IMG/VR virus record: IMGVR_UViG_3300031673_000143
Coordinates: 1 to 42,593 of that record
Source: a virus
Direction: 5' to 3' (one strand)
DNA length: 42,593 nucleotides
Shown: in pieces, positions 15,740 through 25,400 of the stretch
How positions within the stretch are numbered: position 1 is the first letter of the stretch
Layout of the letters: each line of letters begins with the position of its first letter
The notes under the pieces: model-generated
Database searches by the model: none
What the model saw: the letters and a program-made list of their open reading frames with translations, nothing else
Told to the model about the DNA's origin: nothing
Made by a program: the position numbers and the translations under genes

Positions 15740-18098
15740 TTACCCAATTCGTGCCGTTGTAAAAAACTAAACCTTTTACCGTTCCGCCACCTACTGCTGT
15801 TGCCCCATAAGTAGGAGATGTTAAATCCGTGCAATATGCAGTCATGCCTAAAGTACCTGCTGGTAGTGTTGCTACTGTGTAACCTGCCGGTGCATTGTTT
15901 GAAGTCCCTGGATTCATTATTACACTTGCATATACTGCGCCAGTAAAAGATAATGGAATATTATATTGATAAACTGTTTTATTAGTGTAACCCAAGACAT
16001 ACATTTTAGTACCATCAGGGCTTAAAAACATATCGGTTGGCGAACTGTCTTGAGCATTAACACTAAGACTTATGCCTGCATAAGATGCAGTGCTAACATC
16101 ACCTGCTGTACTTAAAGTATATTGATAAACTGTTTTATTAGTGTTACCCAAGACATACATTTTAGTACCATCAGGGCTTAAAGAGACATCTCGTGGTGTG
16201 GCATCTTGCGAACTAACTAAAAACGATTTTGAAGCATAAGAAGCTGTTGAAACACTCCAAGCAGTTGATAATATGTATTCGTAAACTGTTTTGGTATTAG
16301 AACCTACTATATATAGTTTAGTCCCAGTAGTATCAAAACAATAGCCATAAGGATATATGTCTTGTGTCGTGGTAGTTAAACTTCCACCCGAATTAGATGC
16401 TGTGCTTACATCCCATGGGGTGGCTAAAGTAAATTGATAAATTTCATGATTCGTCCATCCATTGACGTACATTTTAGTACCATCAGGACTTAATCGGACA
16501 TTATAACTATTAGCATCAATCGAATTACTATTAAAAGATTTAGATGCATAAGATGCAGTGCTAACGTCACCTGCTGTACTTAAAGTATATTCGTATTCAG
16601 TTATATTGGTCGCCCGTCCCAACATATACATTTTAGTACCATCGGGGCTTAAAAAAATGCCAGCGGGCGAACTGTTTTGAGCATTAACACTGAAACTCTT
16701 ACTTGCATAACTTGCTGTACTAACATCACCTGTTTGTGTTGCTTTAATCGCAATACTATGACTCGCAACATTATCAAAGTAATTAGCAACGCCATAATTG
16801 ACAGTCTCGGGAGTTAATGAACTGTCAACCACCACATATAAATTTCCAGTAGTTGCCGCCCGTGCATCAATAGTGACCCTATATGTAGCCGCATAATTTC
16901 TCCCTGTAAAAGCAGTCCACGAAGTAGTATCTGTAAAAGTGTGTTTGTATAAAGTATCAGAAGATGAACCTATTTTTGTATTCCAATATGTACTATCAGC
17001 CGCACTCATTGTGCCTAAAGTAGGTTTACCCGTTATTCCCGACCATGCAACTGTATCAGCGGTAAAAGCCGAATCAACTCTTGCAGCCGACCTTGTGGCG
17101 TACGCAGCTTTAAGCATATCACCACCGCCGGGTACAACTGCCCAAGCCGTATTTGTACCGTTTGTGCTCAAGAAATATCCAGCAAGTCCGGTTTGTGCGG
17201 GAATAAGAGTTGCCGCATAAGCCTTAGTCGCAATTACAGAAGCAGTATCTGAATATTTAGTGTATTTAACATCTGAATAAGTTCTATTTGCTGTACTATC
17301 CGAAGGAACCAGATAAGTAGCCTTAGCTTGATACTTAGCATCTGAAAAAATTCTAAACGCTGTTGAATCACCCGGAACTAAATAAATTCCTTTAACCTGA
17401 TATTTCAAGTCTGAAAAAGTCCGGTTTGCCGTGCTATCTGAAGGAATTAAATATAAACCTTTGGGTTGATAATTAGCTAAAGCATAAGCCTTGCTCAAGA
17501 CAGTAGTATTGGTATCAACATTTATTGTGTAATCTTTACTGTTTTTTGTTGCTATAATTCCAACACCCGAATTTATCTTGCTCACCGCATTAGTGTAAGT
17601 CGTATCTACCGAGCCTGTCGTAATAGTCCCCAAGGTAGTAATAGAGGCAGAACCGTGATAATTGCCGGAATCCGCCTTTGCCATTGAGCCTAAGCCTGAT
17701 ATATCGGTCGTGCTTAAAGAAATTATTCCCGTTCTTCCAGCGACCGTAATAACCTTTGCCTGTGTGTGTGAAGTATCAGCAACACCCAAAGAGATAATTG
17801 GCGTTGTGCCGCCGCTTGAGACTATCGGAGATGTGCCGGTTACAGAAGTAACGCCCGTAAAAGCCACTCCGTTGAGGTAAAACGTACCTACTACATTCAC
17901 GCCTAAGGTAGATAACTGTAATGCTGAAACATTGCCTAACCCATCATAAACAGTCTGCAACGAGGTTGTTAACCCCGTATTATTCCCGAAGTGAAGCAAG
18001 CCACCGTACGAACTTGCCGGTGAAGTACCAGCTAAACTTGTTTGCGAATAATTAAGACCGGTAAATAATAATAAGAGAACTAATAAAATCTTTTTCAT
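15732..18098 (-). CDS. Tail fibre / receptor-binding protein with beta-propeller-like repeats, 788 aa
   Basis: MKKILLVLLLLFTGLNYSQ is a Sec-type signal peptide. The next 450 residues are Ser/Thr/Gly-rich, fibre-like, and include three 23-residue repeats of type YLVPSDSTANRTFSDLKYQ (about 213-280). Residues about 455-714 are five repeats of roughly 50 aa with the core SPDGTKMYVLG.TNKTVYQYTLSTA, as in YVTN/WD-like propeller blades. The C-terminus GTVKGLVFYNGTNWVTE is typical of fibre tips. It is coupled by ATGA to a small exported coiled-coil protein. Host recognition is the likely job; the signal peptide is unexpected for a virion part. Confidence 0.75.
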   Translation of the reverse strand: MKKILLVLLLLFTGLNYSQTSLAGTSPASSYGGLLHFGNNTGLTTSLQTVYDGLGNVSALQLSTLGVNVVGTFYLNGVAFTGVTSVTGTSPIVSSGGTTPIISLGVADTSHTQAKVITVAGRTGIISLSTTDISGLGSMAKADSGNYHGSASITTLGTITTGSVDTTYTNAVSKINSGVGIIATKNSKDYTINVDTNTTVLSKAYALANYQPKGLYLIPSDSTANRTFSDLKYQVKGIYLVPGDSTAFRIFSDAKYQAKATYLVPSDSTANRTYSDVKYTKYSDTASVIATKAYAATLIPAQTGLAGYFLSTNGTNTAWAVVPGGGDMLKAAYATRSAARVDSAFTADTVAWSGITGKPTLGTMSAADSTYWNTKIGSSSDTLYKHTFTDTTSWTAFTGRNYAATYRVTIDARAATTGNLYVVVDSSLTPETVNYGVANYFDNVASHSIAIKATQTGDVSTASYASKSFSVNAQNSSPAGIFLSPDGTKMYMLGRATNITEYEYTLSTAGDVSTASYASKSFNSNSIDANSYNVRLSPDGTKMYVNGWTNHEIYQFTLATPWDVSTASNSGGSLTTTTQDIYPYGYCFDTTGTKLYIVGSNTKTVYEYILSTAWSVSTASYASKSFLVSSQDATPRDVSLSPDGTKMYVLGNTNKTVYQYTLSTAGDVSTASYAGISLSVNAQDSSPTDMFLSPDGTKMYVLGYTNKTVYQYNIPLSFTGAVYASVIMNPGTSNNAPAGYTVATLPAGTLGMTAYCTDLTSPTYGATAVGGGTVKGLVFYNGTNWVTE
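15955..16734 (-). repeat. Five tandem ~156-bp repeats coding for propeller-like blades
   Basis: Five units each encode about 52 residues with a GDVSTASYASKSF start and SPDGTKMYV core. The first and last pairs are nearly identical at DNA level (for example the segments around 16000 and 16160), while the third unit has drifted. Such repeats can recombine and change blade number. Confidence 0.75.
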
Positions 18099-18334
18099 TT
18101 TTTTACCTTTTTAATTTCTTCTGCATATTGCGCCTGGATATAAGCCATTGCGCCCTTTACCTGTTCAATCTGATTGTTTGTCTCTGTTTGCTGTTTCAAT
18201 AAGACCGTTAGCTTTTGGTTCAGAGTAATAAAATCGGTTTCCAGCTTTTTTATTTGCGTGGAATCAGCTGCTTGTGCAAAACCTAAAGCCGTAAAAACGA
18301 AAACTACAAAGAATGTTTTTTTTATTATTTTCAT
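18095..18334 (-). CDS. Small exported coiled-coil protein, 79 aa
   Basis: The start at 18334 (MKIIKKTFFVVFVFTALGFAQ) is chosen because it lies four bases after the upstream stop and gives a clean signal peptide, cut after FAQ. The mature part is a heptad-rich helix (IKKLETDFITLNQKLTVLLK) ending in KKVKK. It could be a trimerising stalk or a chaperone for the adjoining fibres; this is inference. Confidence 0.6.
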   Translation of the reverse strand: MKIIKKTFFVVFVFTALGFAQAADSTQIKKLETDFITLNQKLTVLLKQQTETNNQIEQVKGAMAYIQAQYAEEIKKVKK

Positions 18335-18338
18335 ATTT

Positions 18339-20348
18339 CTAATCCGTTGTAAGTATGTGAACAGTGATACCATCTATCGTTACAGTACGCCTATAAATGG
18401 AATAAGCTCCAATAGTGCCTATGGCTGAACCCGCCACGCCTAAAGAACTTATACCTCTTTGGGTTGCCGAAGCAGTGCCGCCTAAATCGGAAAATTGAAG
18501 TTGTGCGGGGGTGAACGAAGTGCCATCTGAACGCAAAACATAACCTGTATTGCCCGAAGCATTAATCCCATTTACTGTTATAATCTGCGAAATATTAGAA
18601 ACCAAAAAACCGCCACTATTCCCGACAACCAAACTATTTGTATTAAACCTCCCAGTATTAAATAGCTGATTGCTAAAGGCATACAAATCAAGTTCATGGT
18701 TGATTGCATCAAAAAATCTAATTTGGTTTGTACTGTCTATTACTATCCTTTGAGTTGTTGAGCCTGTTGGTAATGTTTGTATAGTAGGTGAAGTAATAGA
18801 AATACCAGCAACCACGTAATCAGCAGTGACTGTTCCTGTTGTAAGCTTATTACCATTGATAGTAGTAGTATTCGCATTTACATCAGAGGCTGCGCCACCG
18901 GAAGGGACTTTAGTTGTAGGATTATAACCGCTTGCGAAGGTAGTGGTACCGTTAATATTTATTTGACCGCTTGCCATTAAATTTATACTTGACCACGTAC
19001 TCGAACTATCATTATTCAATCTTGTCGAGACTAAAGAGATTGAGCCTGCATTTACGGAAATAGACGAATGGATATTAGTGCTATCCGCAAGCCGTCTTGA
19101 AACTTCTAAGGCAATACTTGAAGCATTAACAGCTATAAGAGCCGAATCAGTAGTGACTTGATTCCCGATTGTTAAAATCTTTGACGAAAATATACTTATC
19201 GAATCAGAGGCAATATTTATCCCCGAACGTAAAGCCAATGTCGAATCGACTAAATCTTTCTTAATACCAGGATATAGATATGTCCACGAATGCGGATATA
19301 ATTGCACCCATCCGGTATCCTGTGCCGAATAAAGCCAACCACCCTGAACAGATGAAGCCGTTAAGTTGATAACGTTATTCATTTGAGAGATATTAGTGCC
19401 ACCAACAACAGACTTAAAACTATTGCCGTCATAAGTTAAGTAGTTATTAGAATCAGCGTATAAGTAAAACCGGTTAGCATACAGACCATAACCCGACATC
19501 GGCACACCGTTAGGCATTGTGAGACCTAAAAGCTTACCGGCTTGCATTTTAATTGATGTAGGGGATTTCCACTTAGACCACGAATTGACCGAATCCGTAA
19601 CCCTGATATAAGGTGAATATTGCTCGTCTGAATAAATTCCAACCATTCCCGAATGAGAATTATTCACGTTGCCAAACCTTACAAACACATCCCCTTTTTT
19701 TAATTTTCCCGTATTTGTAGGCGCACCGGTTAAGGTAGAAACATATATTTTCAACCCATTTACAGAATCAACTTTATAAATAAATCTTTTCGATAAATAT
19801 TTATTTATTACAACATTTCCTAAACTGTCATAAGTGGCTCCGCTTAAATCGGCTTCTTGGCACATTATCATATCACCCGCTTGAAATGGGGCTAGTCCAT
19901 TACCAGAAACTGAATCTGCATAAATCCAATTATATGGATAAGTAGGAAAGAATGAAGATAGCGAATCTACCATACAAGATGCAGTCACTAAGAAATTACC
20001 ATTAGTGGCGCGGATTTGATTGATAAGAAATTCATAAACCGCTAAAGTTCCTCTGATAGTCATATTATCGACTGTTAGGGTGTATTCCTTAGTAGTAGTG
20101 TCATAATCTAATTTCCAACCCGAACCAGACTGCCAACCCGGAACATAAGTTTTGCTTCCCGCCTGCCCACCGTTATAAATCTGCAGAGCTAAACCAGAGG
20201 AATCCGCTTTATTGCCAATGAATAGCCCTGGATGTCCGGTAGTATCTTTAGAAATCTGATATGTCTTAGTGTACGTACCGGTGCTATTGTATATCTGCGC
20301 ATAAGCAAATCCGGAGAATAACATCAATATTAAAAATAGTTTTTTCAT
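18339..20348 (-). CDS. Tail fibre/tip protein with signal peptide, 669 aa
   Basis: MKKLFLILMLFSGFAYAQ is a Sec signal peptide. Residues about 90-310 contain a block common in tail-tip and fibre proteins of Bacteroidota phages: TIRGTLAVYEFLINQIRATNG, a GDMIMCQ segment, KGDVFVRFGNV, YSPYIRVTDSV and PMSGYGLYANRFYL. The remainder is repetitive Ser/Thr/Asn-rich fibre with SISVNAGSISL-type motifs, ending in a small C-terminal domain. Coupled by ATGA to the gene upstream. Probably a fibre attached to the nozzle. Confidence 0.72.
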   Translation of the reverse strand: MKKLFLILMLFSGFAYAQIYNSTGTYTKTYQISKDTTGHPGLFIGNKADSSGLALQIYNGGQAGSKTYVPGWQSGSGWKLDYDTTTKEYTLTVDNMTIRGTLAVYEFLINQIRATNGNFLVTASCMVDSLSSFFPTYPYNWIYADSVSGNGLAPFQAGDMIMCQEADLSGATYDSLGNVVINKYLSKRFIYKVDSVNGLKIYVSTLTGAPTNTGKLKKGDVFVRFGNVNNSHSGMVGIYSDEQYSPYIRVTDSVNSWSKWKSPTSIKMQAGKLLGLTMPNGVPMSGYGLYANRFYLYADSNNYLTYDGNSFKSVVGGTNISQMNNVINLTASSVQGGWLYSAQDTGWVQLYPHSWTYLYPGIKKDLVDSTLALRSGINIASDSISIFSSKILTIGNQVTTDSALIAVNASSIALEVSRRLADSTNIHSSISVNAGSISLVSTRLNNDSSSTWSSINLMASGQININGTTTFASGYNPTTKVPSGGAASDVNANTTTINGNKLTTGTVTADYVVAGISITSPTIQTLPTGSTTQRIVIDSTNQIRFFDAINHELDLYAFSNQLFNTGRFNTNSLVVGNSGGFLVSNISQIITVNGINASGNTGYVLRSDGTSFTPAQLQFSDLGGTASATQRGISSLGVAGSAIGTIGAYSIYRRTVTIDGITVHILTTD

Positions 20349-20704
20349 GTTACACTTAGTTTATAAATTATGCTACAAATTCCAGATGTAGGTGTCCCAG
20401 TTAAACTGATTGTCAAGATTGCACCGGCATTATACTTTTTCCATAATGGAATTTCATAAGATTGCTGCGTAGTCAAATCTACCTTAGATGGATCAACAAT
20501 AACCGCGGTATCACTAATCGAAATTGCCCCGGTGTTATAAGCCTTCGTAACATTGACAACAATACTTTCAAGCCAACTGTCATAAACAATCGGGACATAT
20601 AAGGTTGAAGGGAAGTTTACAAAACTTAAATCAGTTTCCTGCCTTATAACCGAACTAACCGGTCTGTCACTATAAAACAATTGATTATACTTTTGTGCAT
20701 TCAT
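20345..20704 (-). CDS. Small beta-rich structural protein, 119 aa
   Basis: A compact protein with alternating hydrophobic strands (LESIVVNVTKAYNTGAISISD, GAILTISLTG). No family recognised. Lying between the nozzle and fibre genes with ATGA overlaps on both sides, it could be a fibre adaptor or a small tail component. Confidence 0.55.
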   Translation of the reverse strand: MNAQKYNQLFYSDRPVSSVIRQETDLSFVNFPSTLYVPIVYDSWLESIVVNVTKAYNTGAISISDTAVIVDPSKVDLTTQQSYEIPLWKKYNAGAILTISLTGTPTSGICSIIYKLSVT

Positions 20705-20904
20705 GGTGTTTTCAAGGTCGCTTTAACCATCCAATTTCCTTCTACCATTTGATAAACCGTGAAAGTACCGTCTGAATTTTTGATTAATTTCTCTGATAAA
20801 TCATTAGCCTTTTCGGGAAGTTTAGTCACGATCTCACTTTTAGGATTGAAATACTTGCTAATTTCCTGTTGAGATTGTGAATTTATTTTGAATTTATTAT
20901 CCAT
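20701..20904 (-). CDS. Small hypothetical tail-region protein, 67 aa
   Basis: The ATG shares a base with the nozzle gene stop (TAATG). The sequence MDNKFKINSQSQQEISKYF is polar and helical; the end (GTFTVYQMVEGNWMVKATL) is a short beta unit. No motif recognised. Likely translated by coupling. Confidence 0.5.
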   Translation of the reverse strand: MDNKFKINSQSQQEISKYFNPKSEIVTKLPEKANDLSEKLIKNSDGTFTVYQMVEGNWMVKATLKTP

Positions 20905-23387
20905 TATTGTGACACTCCCATACCATGTCTAATTTCGCGGTAATCTAAACGTATGGCGTTTAATTGCAGAATCCCTGTTCCGCTTAAGCTAAAATTTAAT
21001 TTCTTGCTTGTCTTTAACGTTCCCAAGGCATCCGTTATGCTCTTAGATGTTTTTATTGTGGACAAACCGCTGCCGTCGGTAGAATCCACATAGGCAAGTG
21101 CTGTGTTACTGTCAATGTCGTTAATATCTAATTCAGCGTTCCCCGGAGTAGTTCCATTCAGTCTGATATAATCCAAGAATAAATATCTTAGTCTTGCCAA
21201 CATAAAATCATCTTTGAATGAGAATGTTTTTGAAGTTAAAAAGGTGACAATATCAGTTCTAATCTGCCTTAGAGAACTTCCATTAGTCCAAGTTGTAGGA
21301 GTTGTACCGGTTGCTATGAAGATACATCCGCTTACATTCACGGTTCCGCTTAATACATTAGCTACATTTGTAAAATTATCACCGGTAACAAAAGCATCAA
21401 TTACATAAACATTGCCTATTACCAAACTTCCGCTTGTGGTTACTGTGCCGGCTAAAACAGTATCAATATTCAAGTTCTCATCATAAACATTCAGATATTG
21501 AGAATCTCCGCCTACAAGTAATTTCCCTGCATCAGCTCCAAATTCTTTCCTTGATATAGTATCAGCTTCATTCATAGTAAATTTATACCATGTCTTTAAT
21601 TTCAAATCATAGCATAACAAATAAGGAGCTGAGCCTATTTTAACATTCAATACGAACCATTCATTTTTGGTATAATAAGTTGCGCCTAAGAATGAAGTGA
21701 CGGAATCAAAAGTCTTAGGAAACATTAGTCCTATTTCTTCCGGTTCACCCGAACCTGAGAATAAATATGGTCTGTTTCTGAATACAAAGAAGTATGAATG
21801 ACCTAATTTGTAAATTGAGTCCGGTTGATCGCAGCCAATGTTTGTAGAGAGCTTTACTACTTGCCAATTAGAAGAATCCCCATTGGTATAAAGCTTGCAA
21901 ATAGATTTATCTTTGAAAATCATTATACCGTTATCATCATCAAATATGCCGTTTATTTTATCCCCGTCATCCGGAAAAATTTCTATGTAATTGACTTCCG
22001 GATATTCCAAGTAATTAAATAAATTGCTGAATATGATACTTGAGGATAATGTGACAAAATCAATCGCAGCACTTGTCGTTGATGAGAAGAAGTGGTCAAC
22101 AAAAGGATAAAGAATACCTGGTCCGCCTGATGTGTCAATGAACGTATTCTGGTTAAGCGCGCTAATCTGTCCAATATATTTGTAAATTCCACTTCCACCT
22201 ACGGCACGATAGAAGTTTATATATTTTATATTTTTGTCCCCAGTTATTCCCGCCGAAGATGTGGTAAGGTTAAGATATGGTTGCGCAAAATTCCACAACG
22301 TTACCGTCCAATACGTGCCTGCTGTGCCGGTTACCGTGTAATTAGTCAAGTAAACTAATTGTGATTCCTTATTATTAGCATCTTGATAACTATAAGCATA
22401 ATCGTAATTGCCCGGGGCTAGATTGCCATAAACACCTGCCGTTTGTGTTGAAATAATATTTGAAGAGCTTGTATTTATGTGAGCCGGTGGAATAACAATA
22501 TTAGTCAACTGTTTCTGTATATTTGCTAAAAAGATAATATCTGATTGAGTTGCCATATACCGAAAAGTATTCGGCGTATTTGTGTACTCAATTGTTTCGG
22601 TGGTATCTAGATTTGCATCCGCTAAAGAATCGGAGAATGTAGTTACGGAATTATCTAATGTAGTCACTAAATAAAACTTAGAAAGAATATTTGATTTAGT
22701 CCTAAATATTTTTTTACTCACAATTCTTGTATCAGAAGAAACCGGCAATCCTGTAAAATTGGTCTGCATGTTCACACCGTTAAATTCAAATCCCAGATAA
22801 TATTGAGCTATTTGTGTTGAGGGATTACTATGCTGACCATCATTAGTTATATAAACTAGGATATATCTATAAGACCCATTTAACCCGCTTGTTATGACTG
22901 TCGGTGTGTTAACTACACTTGATGTATCTGGCTGAGGCAATGCCATATTCCATACCGTGGTATTATCGGTATAAAAAGGTACATCAATGTCATTAGAAAT
23001 TAAAAACTTACCGGCATAGTTTAATATTCGTGCTTTTAGTGCTGATGTAGATAATCCGGTTTTAACATTCGCCCATGCAGCTAAAACTCCGGTATAGATA
23101 CTCTTTACAATACTTTGACCATGCACGTTATCACTTATTGCAGCATACATTACATTATTCTGATTTGTATCTACTAAGTCATAAAGTGATTGTATTAGTC
23201 CGCCGGTACTCGTTAGTTTCCCTATGGCTTGATTCCATCTACTGAATCCTTTTCTCATTGTAGGGGTATAAATAGGATTGTCCAAAACCATATTCTGTAG
23301 TACGGTTAAGCTCTCAGCAGGCATAGCTTCAGGAGAAGTTCTTTCGTCAACTGCTTTGAATTTTCCGGTATTTAATGATTGCTGCAT
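20904..23387 (-). CDS. Tail nozzle/hub protein, P22 gp10-like
   Basis: An 827-aa protein typical of short-tail nozzle proteins. The start FKAVDERTSPEAMPAESLTVLQNMVLDN is the conserved N-terminus. The middle has GIFDDDNGIMIFKDKSICKLY and YLFSGSGEPEEIG, the blades of the nozzle platform. Around residues 650-715 an inserted module (LVIGNVYVIDAFVTGDNFTN...ATGTTPTTWTNGSSL) is a common phage structural add-on. The end is beta-rich (LQLNAIRLDYREIRHGMG). It would close the portal-adaptor channel. The start is coupled to the upstream adaptor (TAATG). Confidence 0.8.
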   Translation of the reverse strand: MQQSLNTGKFKAVDERTSPEAMPAESLTVLQNMVLDNPIYTPTMRKGFSRWNQAIGKLTSTGGLIQSLYDLVDTNQNNVMYAAISDNVHGQSIVKSIYTGVLAAWANVKTGLSTSALKARILNYAGKFLISNDIDVPFYTDNTTVWNMALPQPDTSSVVNTPTVITSGLNGSYRYILVYITNDGQHSNPSTQIAQYYLGFEFNGVNMQTNFTGLPVSSDTRIVSKKIFRTKSNILSKFYLVTTLDNSVTTFSDSLADANLDTTETIEYTNTPNTFRYMATQSDIIFLANIQKQLTNIVIPPAHINTSSSNIISTQTAGVYGNLAPGNYDYAYSYQDANNKESQLVYLTNYTVTGTAGTYWTVTLWNFAQPYLNLTTSSAGITGDKNIKYINFYRAVGGSGIYKYIGQISALNQNTFIDTSGGPGILYPFVDHFFSSTTSAAIDFVTLSSSIIFSNLFNYLEYPEVNYIEIFPDDGDKINGIFDDDNGIMIFKDKSICKLYTNGDSSNWQVVKLSTNIGCDQPDSIYKLGHSYFFVFRNRPYLFSGSGEPEEIGLMFPKTFDSVTSFLGATYYTKNEWFVLNVKIGSAPYLLCYDLKLKTWYKFTMNEADTISRKEFGADAGKLLVGGDSQYLNVYDENLNIDTVLAGTVTTSGSLVIGNVYVIDAFVTGDNFTNVANVLSGTVNVSGCIFIATGTTPTTWTNGSSLRQIRTDIVTFLTSKTFSFKDDFMLARLRYLFLDYIRLNGTTPGNAELDINDIDSNTALAYVDSTDGSGLSTIKTSKSITDALGTLKTSKKLNFSLSGTGILQLNAIRLDYREIRHGMGVSQ

Positions 23388-24034
23388 TAAATTACTCCAG
23401 TCATTTTATAGTTTAGTTTCTGTCCATTAAATTGTTTGGCAATTAATCTCGTTATCTCTTTGTCAAAGTTCGGCTTGTTATCTCCAAACATTGAATCAAC
23501 CATGTGAAATATTATAGCTCTGTCATAAACACTTGGTAGTATTGTATAATTTGTTGAGTAAGCATCTTCATCAATAGTCGGATCAAAAGCTCCCAGATCA
23601 CTTGTATAATTGATTGTTAAATTAGTTACTGTGCTTGGTGTCGGAAATAAAAGAATGTTAAATTTACTCCCCATTGTAGTATCACTTAAAACTGTTATTG
23701 CATAATCAGATGGGTCTGTCCCGGTATTGCCTAAATCAATTTGCTTATTAATCCACTCTGTTGTTCTTTTGCATAATATATTATTATTACAAGATACCAA
23801 CTTAACCATACCAAAATCTAAATTTAACGGATATTCATTTGTTCCCGACACCAAAGATATTATTTGACTTGATTCTATGATTCCCGTCTTTGATTGTATT
23901 TCGCCCACTGCATCGTATATTAATGTAGCAACAAGTTTGCCCTGATTGGTAAAGTTGACTTCCTCTACCTTCCTTTTCAAGCATTCTATTTTATATCGGG
24001 CGACAAAGTTATCGCGCAAACTGACTATATTCAA
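23387..24034 (-). CDS. Head-tail adaptor-like protein 1, 215 aa
   Basis: An alpha plus beta protein with the order of short-tail adaptors: N-terminal helices (RDNFVARYKIECLKRKVEEV), strands around IISLVSGTNEYPLNLDFGMVKLVS, and C-terminal helices (YDRAIIFHMVDSMFG). The YPLP-like segment followed by KLVS is seen in gp4-type adaptors. It is the nearest of three such genes to the nozzle gene. Confidence 0.6.
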   Translation of the reverse strand: MNIVSLRDNFVARYKIECLKRKVEEVNFTNQGKLVATLIYDAVGEIQSKTGIIESSQIISLVSGTNEYPLNLDFGMVKLVSCNNNILCKRTTEWINKQIDLGNTGTDPSDYAITVLSDTTMGSKFNILLFPTPSTVTNLTINYTSDLGAFDPTIDEDAYSTNYTILPSVYDRAIIFHMVDSMFGDNKPNFDKEITRLIAKQFNGQKLNYKMTGVI

Positions 24035-24045
24035 TTTTTACTTCC

Positions 24046-24723
24046 TTATTGTAAATTCGCTTTTTTATCAACATCTTTTTGCTGTTGCGTATCCATGAAT
24101 TTTTGCCATGCTCCGGTGATCTGATCTGATAATCCCGCTATTGCGTTGTCCTTATTTGCGATCAACCCACGTATTGCATCTATTTCAATGCCTACCCTTT
24201 TGGTAATGTATTGAACAAATTCAGTAGGGATTTGCGTTGCATCGGTATCTGCGGCTAAATCTGTTATCACAGCGTAATAGTGTAGGGCACCAGTTAGGAT
24301 AGTTGACGGAGCCAACCATATAAAATTGTCCATACGGAAAAAGAAAGGATCCTTTATAGTAGGTGCCAATAATGAGTTATTGAGATGTTCGTAAGCAAAA
24401 GCTTCTGACACTTCGTAAGCTAACCCATAGGTTGTGCCATCGCCAACCTCAACAAACCTTATTGATTTAGGGCTTTCAATCATATCAGGAGTTAAACTAA
24501 GGGCTGCATTCATAAGAGATTTGTTTACGAAAGTATTTGGTCCCAATGTTAATGTGGCAATCTTTTCCCATTTTTTGAAACCTAAGCCATTAAGCTGAAT
24601 CTGCACATACCTTTGGGCTTGGTTAATCATTAAGGTCAGCCTTGTTATGGGGAAGTTGGGATCACCTTCTAATTTGTAGTCAAGCCTGATTTGCTCTCTT
24701 AAATTTAATAATGTAGTTGGCAT
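24046..24723 (-). CDS. Head-tail adaptor-like protein 2, 225 aa
   Basis: It starts MPTTLLNLREQIRLDYKLEGDPNFPITRLTL (shortened here), then NQAQRYVQIQLNGLGFKKWE. The middle is beta (DMIESPKSIRFVEVGDGTTYG), and the C-terminal helices include TEFVQYITKRVGIEIDAIRG. This matches phage adaptor proteins that join portal and tail. The C-terminal tail is polar and Gln/Lys-rich. Confidence 0.65.
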   Translation of the reverse strand: MPTTLLNLREQIRLDYKLEGDPNFPITRLTLMINQAQRYVQIQLNGLGFKKWEKIATLTLGPNTFVNKSLMNAALSLTPDMIESPKSIRFVEVGDGTTYGLAYEVSEAFAYEHLNNSLLAPTIKDPFFFRMDNFIWLAPSTILTGALHYYAVITDLAADTDATQIPTEFVQYITKRVGIEIDAIRGLIANKDNAIAGLSDQITGAWQKFMDTQQQKDVDKKANLQ

Positions 24724-24734
24724 TTTGAACTCCT

Positions 24735-25361
24735 TTATATAGCCATATACTTAGCTAATAATGATAGAAATTGATTGAAATTTTGTGTTGATTCTTCTAA
24801 CCGCTGGTCTTTCTTCAGGACTTGAGAGAAAGCATAAAGACATATTATATCATGTATAGCACTACCAACAGTAGGGTTAACTCCGCTTGAAATAGCTGGA
24901 GGATTTTCTATATAATAAATATTATAGCTTCCATTTAGTAATTGATTGAAGAAGTAGTTAGCGGCATTGCTAAAGTAAGAAATATTATTAGTGCCATTCA
25001 TTAGTGAATTGTATTGATAAAATATTGTCTCAACCGAGAAATCTCTCCGGTATGCAGCGACTTTTGGATTTGTTCCGTTAGTTATCTCAATAGCAATTAA
25101 TTTGAATAAGTCCGTAGGAATGGTTATGGTGTAACTACTGACGATAGAGTTTGAAAGTGATTTTGTCAGTGGCGACAAAACATCCGGGAGAATGGTATTC
25201 GGATCGGCTTTCTTTTTAGCTTCATAAAGACCATAGATAAAATTTACCGCCTCTGTTTGACCGTCTGATAAAGCTGAATAGATTTCGCTGTCCTGCCAAT
25301 ACGAAGCAGTAGCTTCATCAATTAGAGTTCTAACACGGGCTAGCATATCCGTACTTAACAT
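24735..25361 (-). CDS. Head-tail adaptor-like protein 3, 208 aa
   Basis: Begins MLSTDMLARVRTLIDEATAS followed by YWQDSEIYSALSDGQTEAVNF, the layout of phage adaptor proteins in which short N-terminal helices pack on the portal. A central beta part (YTITIPTDLFKLIAIEITNG) and C-terminal helices follow. The third adaptor-like gene in a row; it lies downstream of a GGGGG/CCCCC hairpin. Confidence 0.65.
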   Translation of the reverse strand: MLSTDMLARVRTLIDEATASYWQDSEIYSALSDGQTEAVNFIYGLYEAKKKADPNTILPDVLSPLTKSLSNSIVSSYTITIPTDLFKLIAIEITNGTNPKVAAYRRDFSVETIFYQYNSLMNGTNNISYFSNAANYFFNQLLNGSYNIYYIENPPAISSGVNPTVGSAIHDIICLYAFSQVLKKDQRLEESTQNFNQFLSLLAKYMAI

Positions 25362-25377
25362 AAAACCCTTAAAATAA

Positions 25378-25395
25378 AGGGGGAATAATCCCCCT
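25378..25395 (-). terminator. Intercistronic hairpin (AGGGGG/CCCCCT)
   Basis: In the leftward transcript a six-base perfect stem closes an ATTATT loop, between the exported protein gene and the third adaptor gene. A short run TTTATTTT follows on the transcript, so partial termination or 3'-end protection is possible. Confidence 0.45.
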
Positions 25396-25400
25396 AATTG

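Noticed and set aside
15732-18098. Diversity-generating retroelement target
   Set aside because: No reverse transcriptase gene or template repeat is visible in the window; the fibre repeats are ordinary blade repeats.
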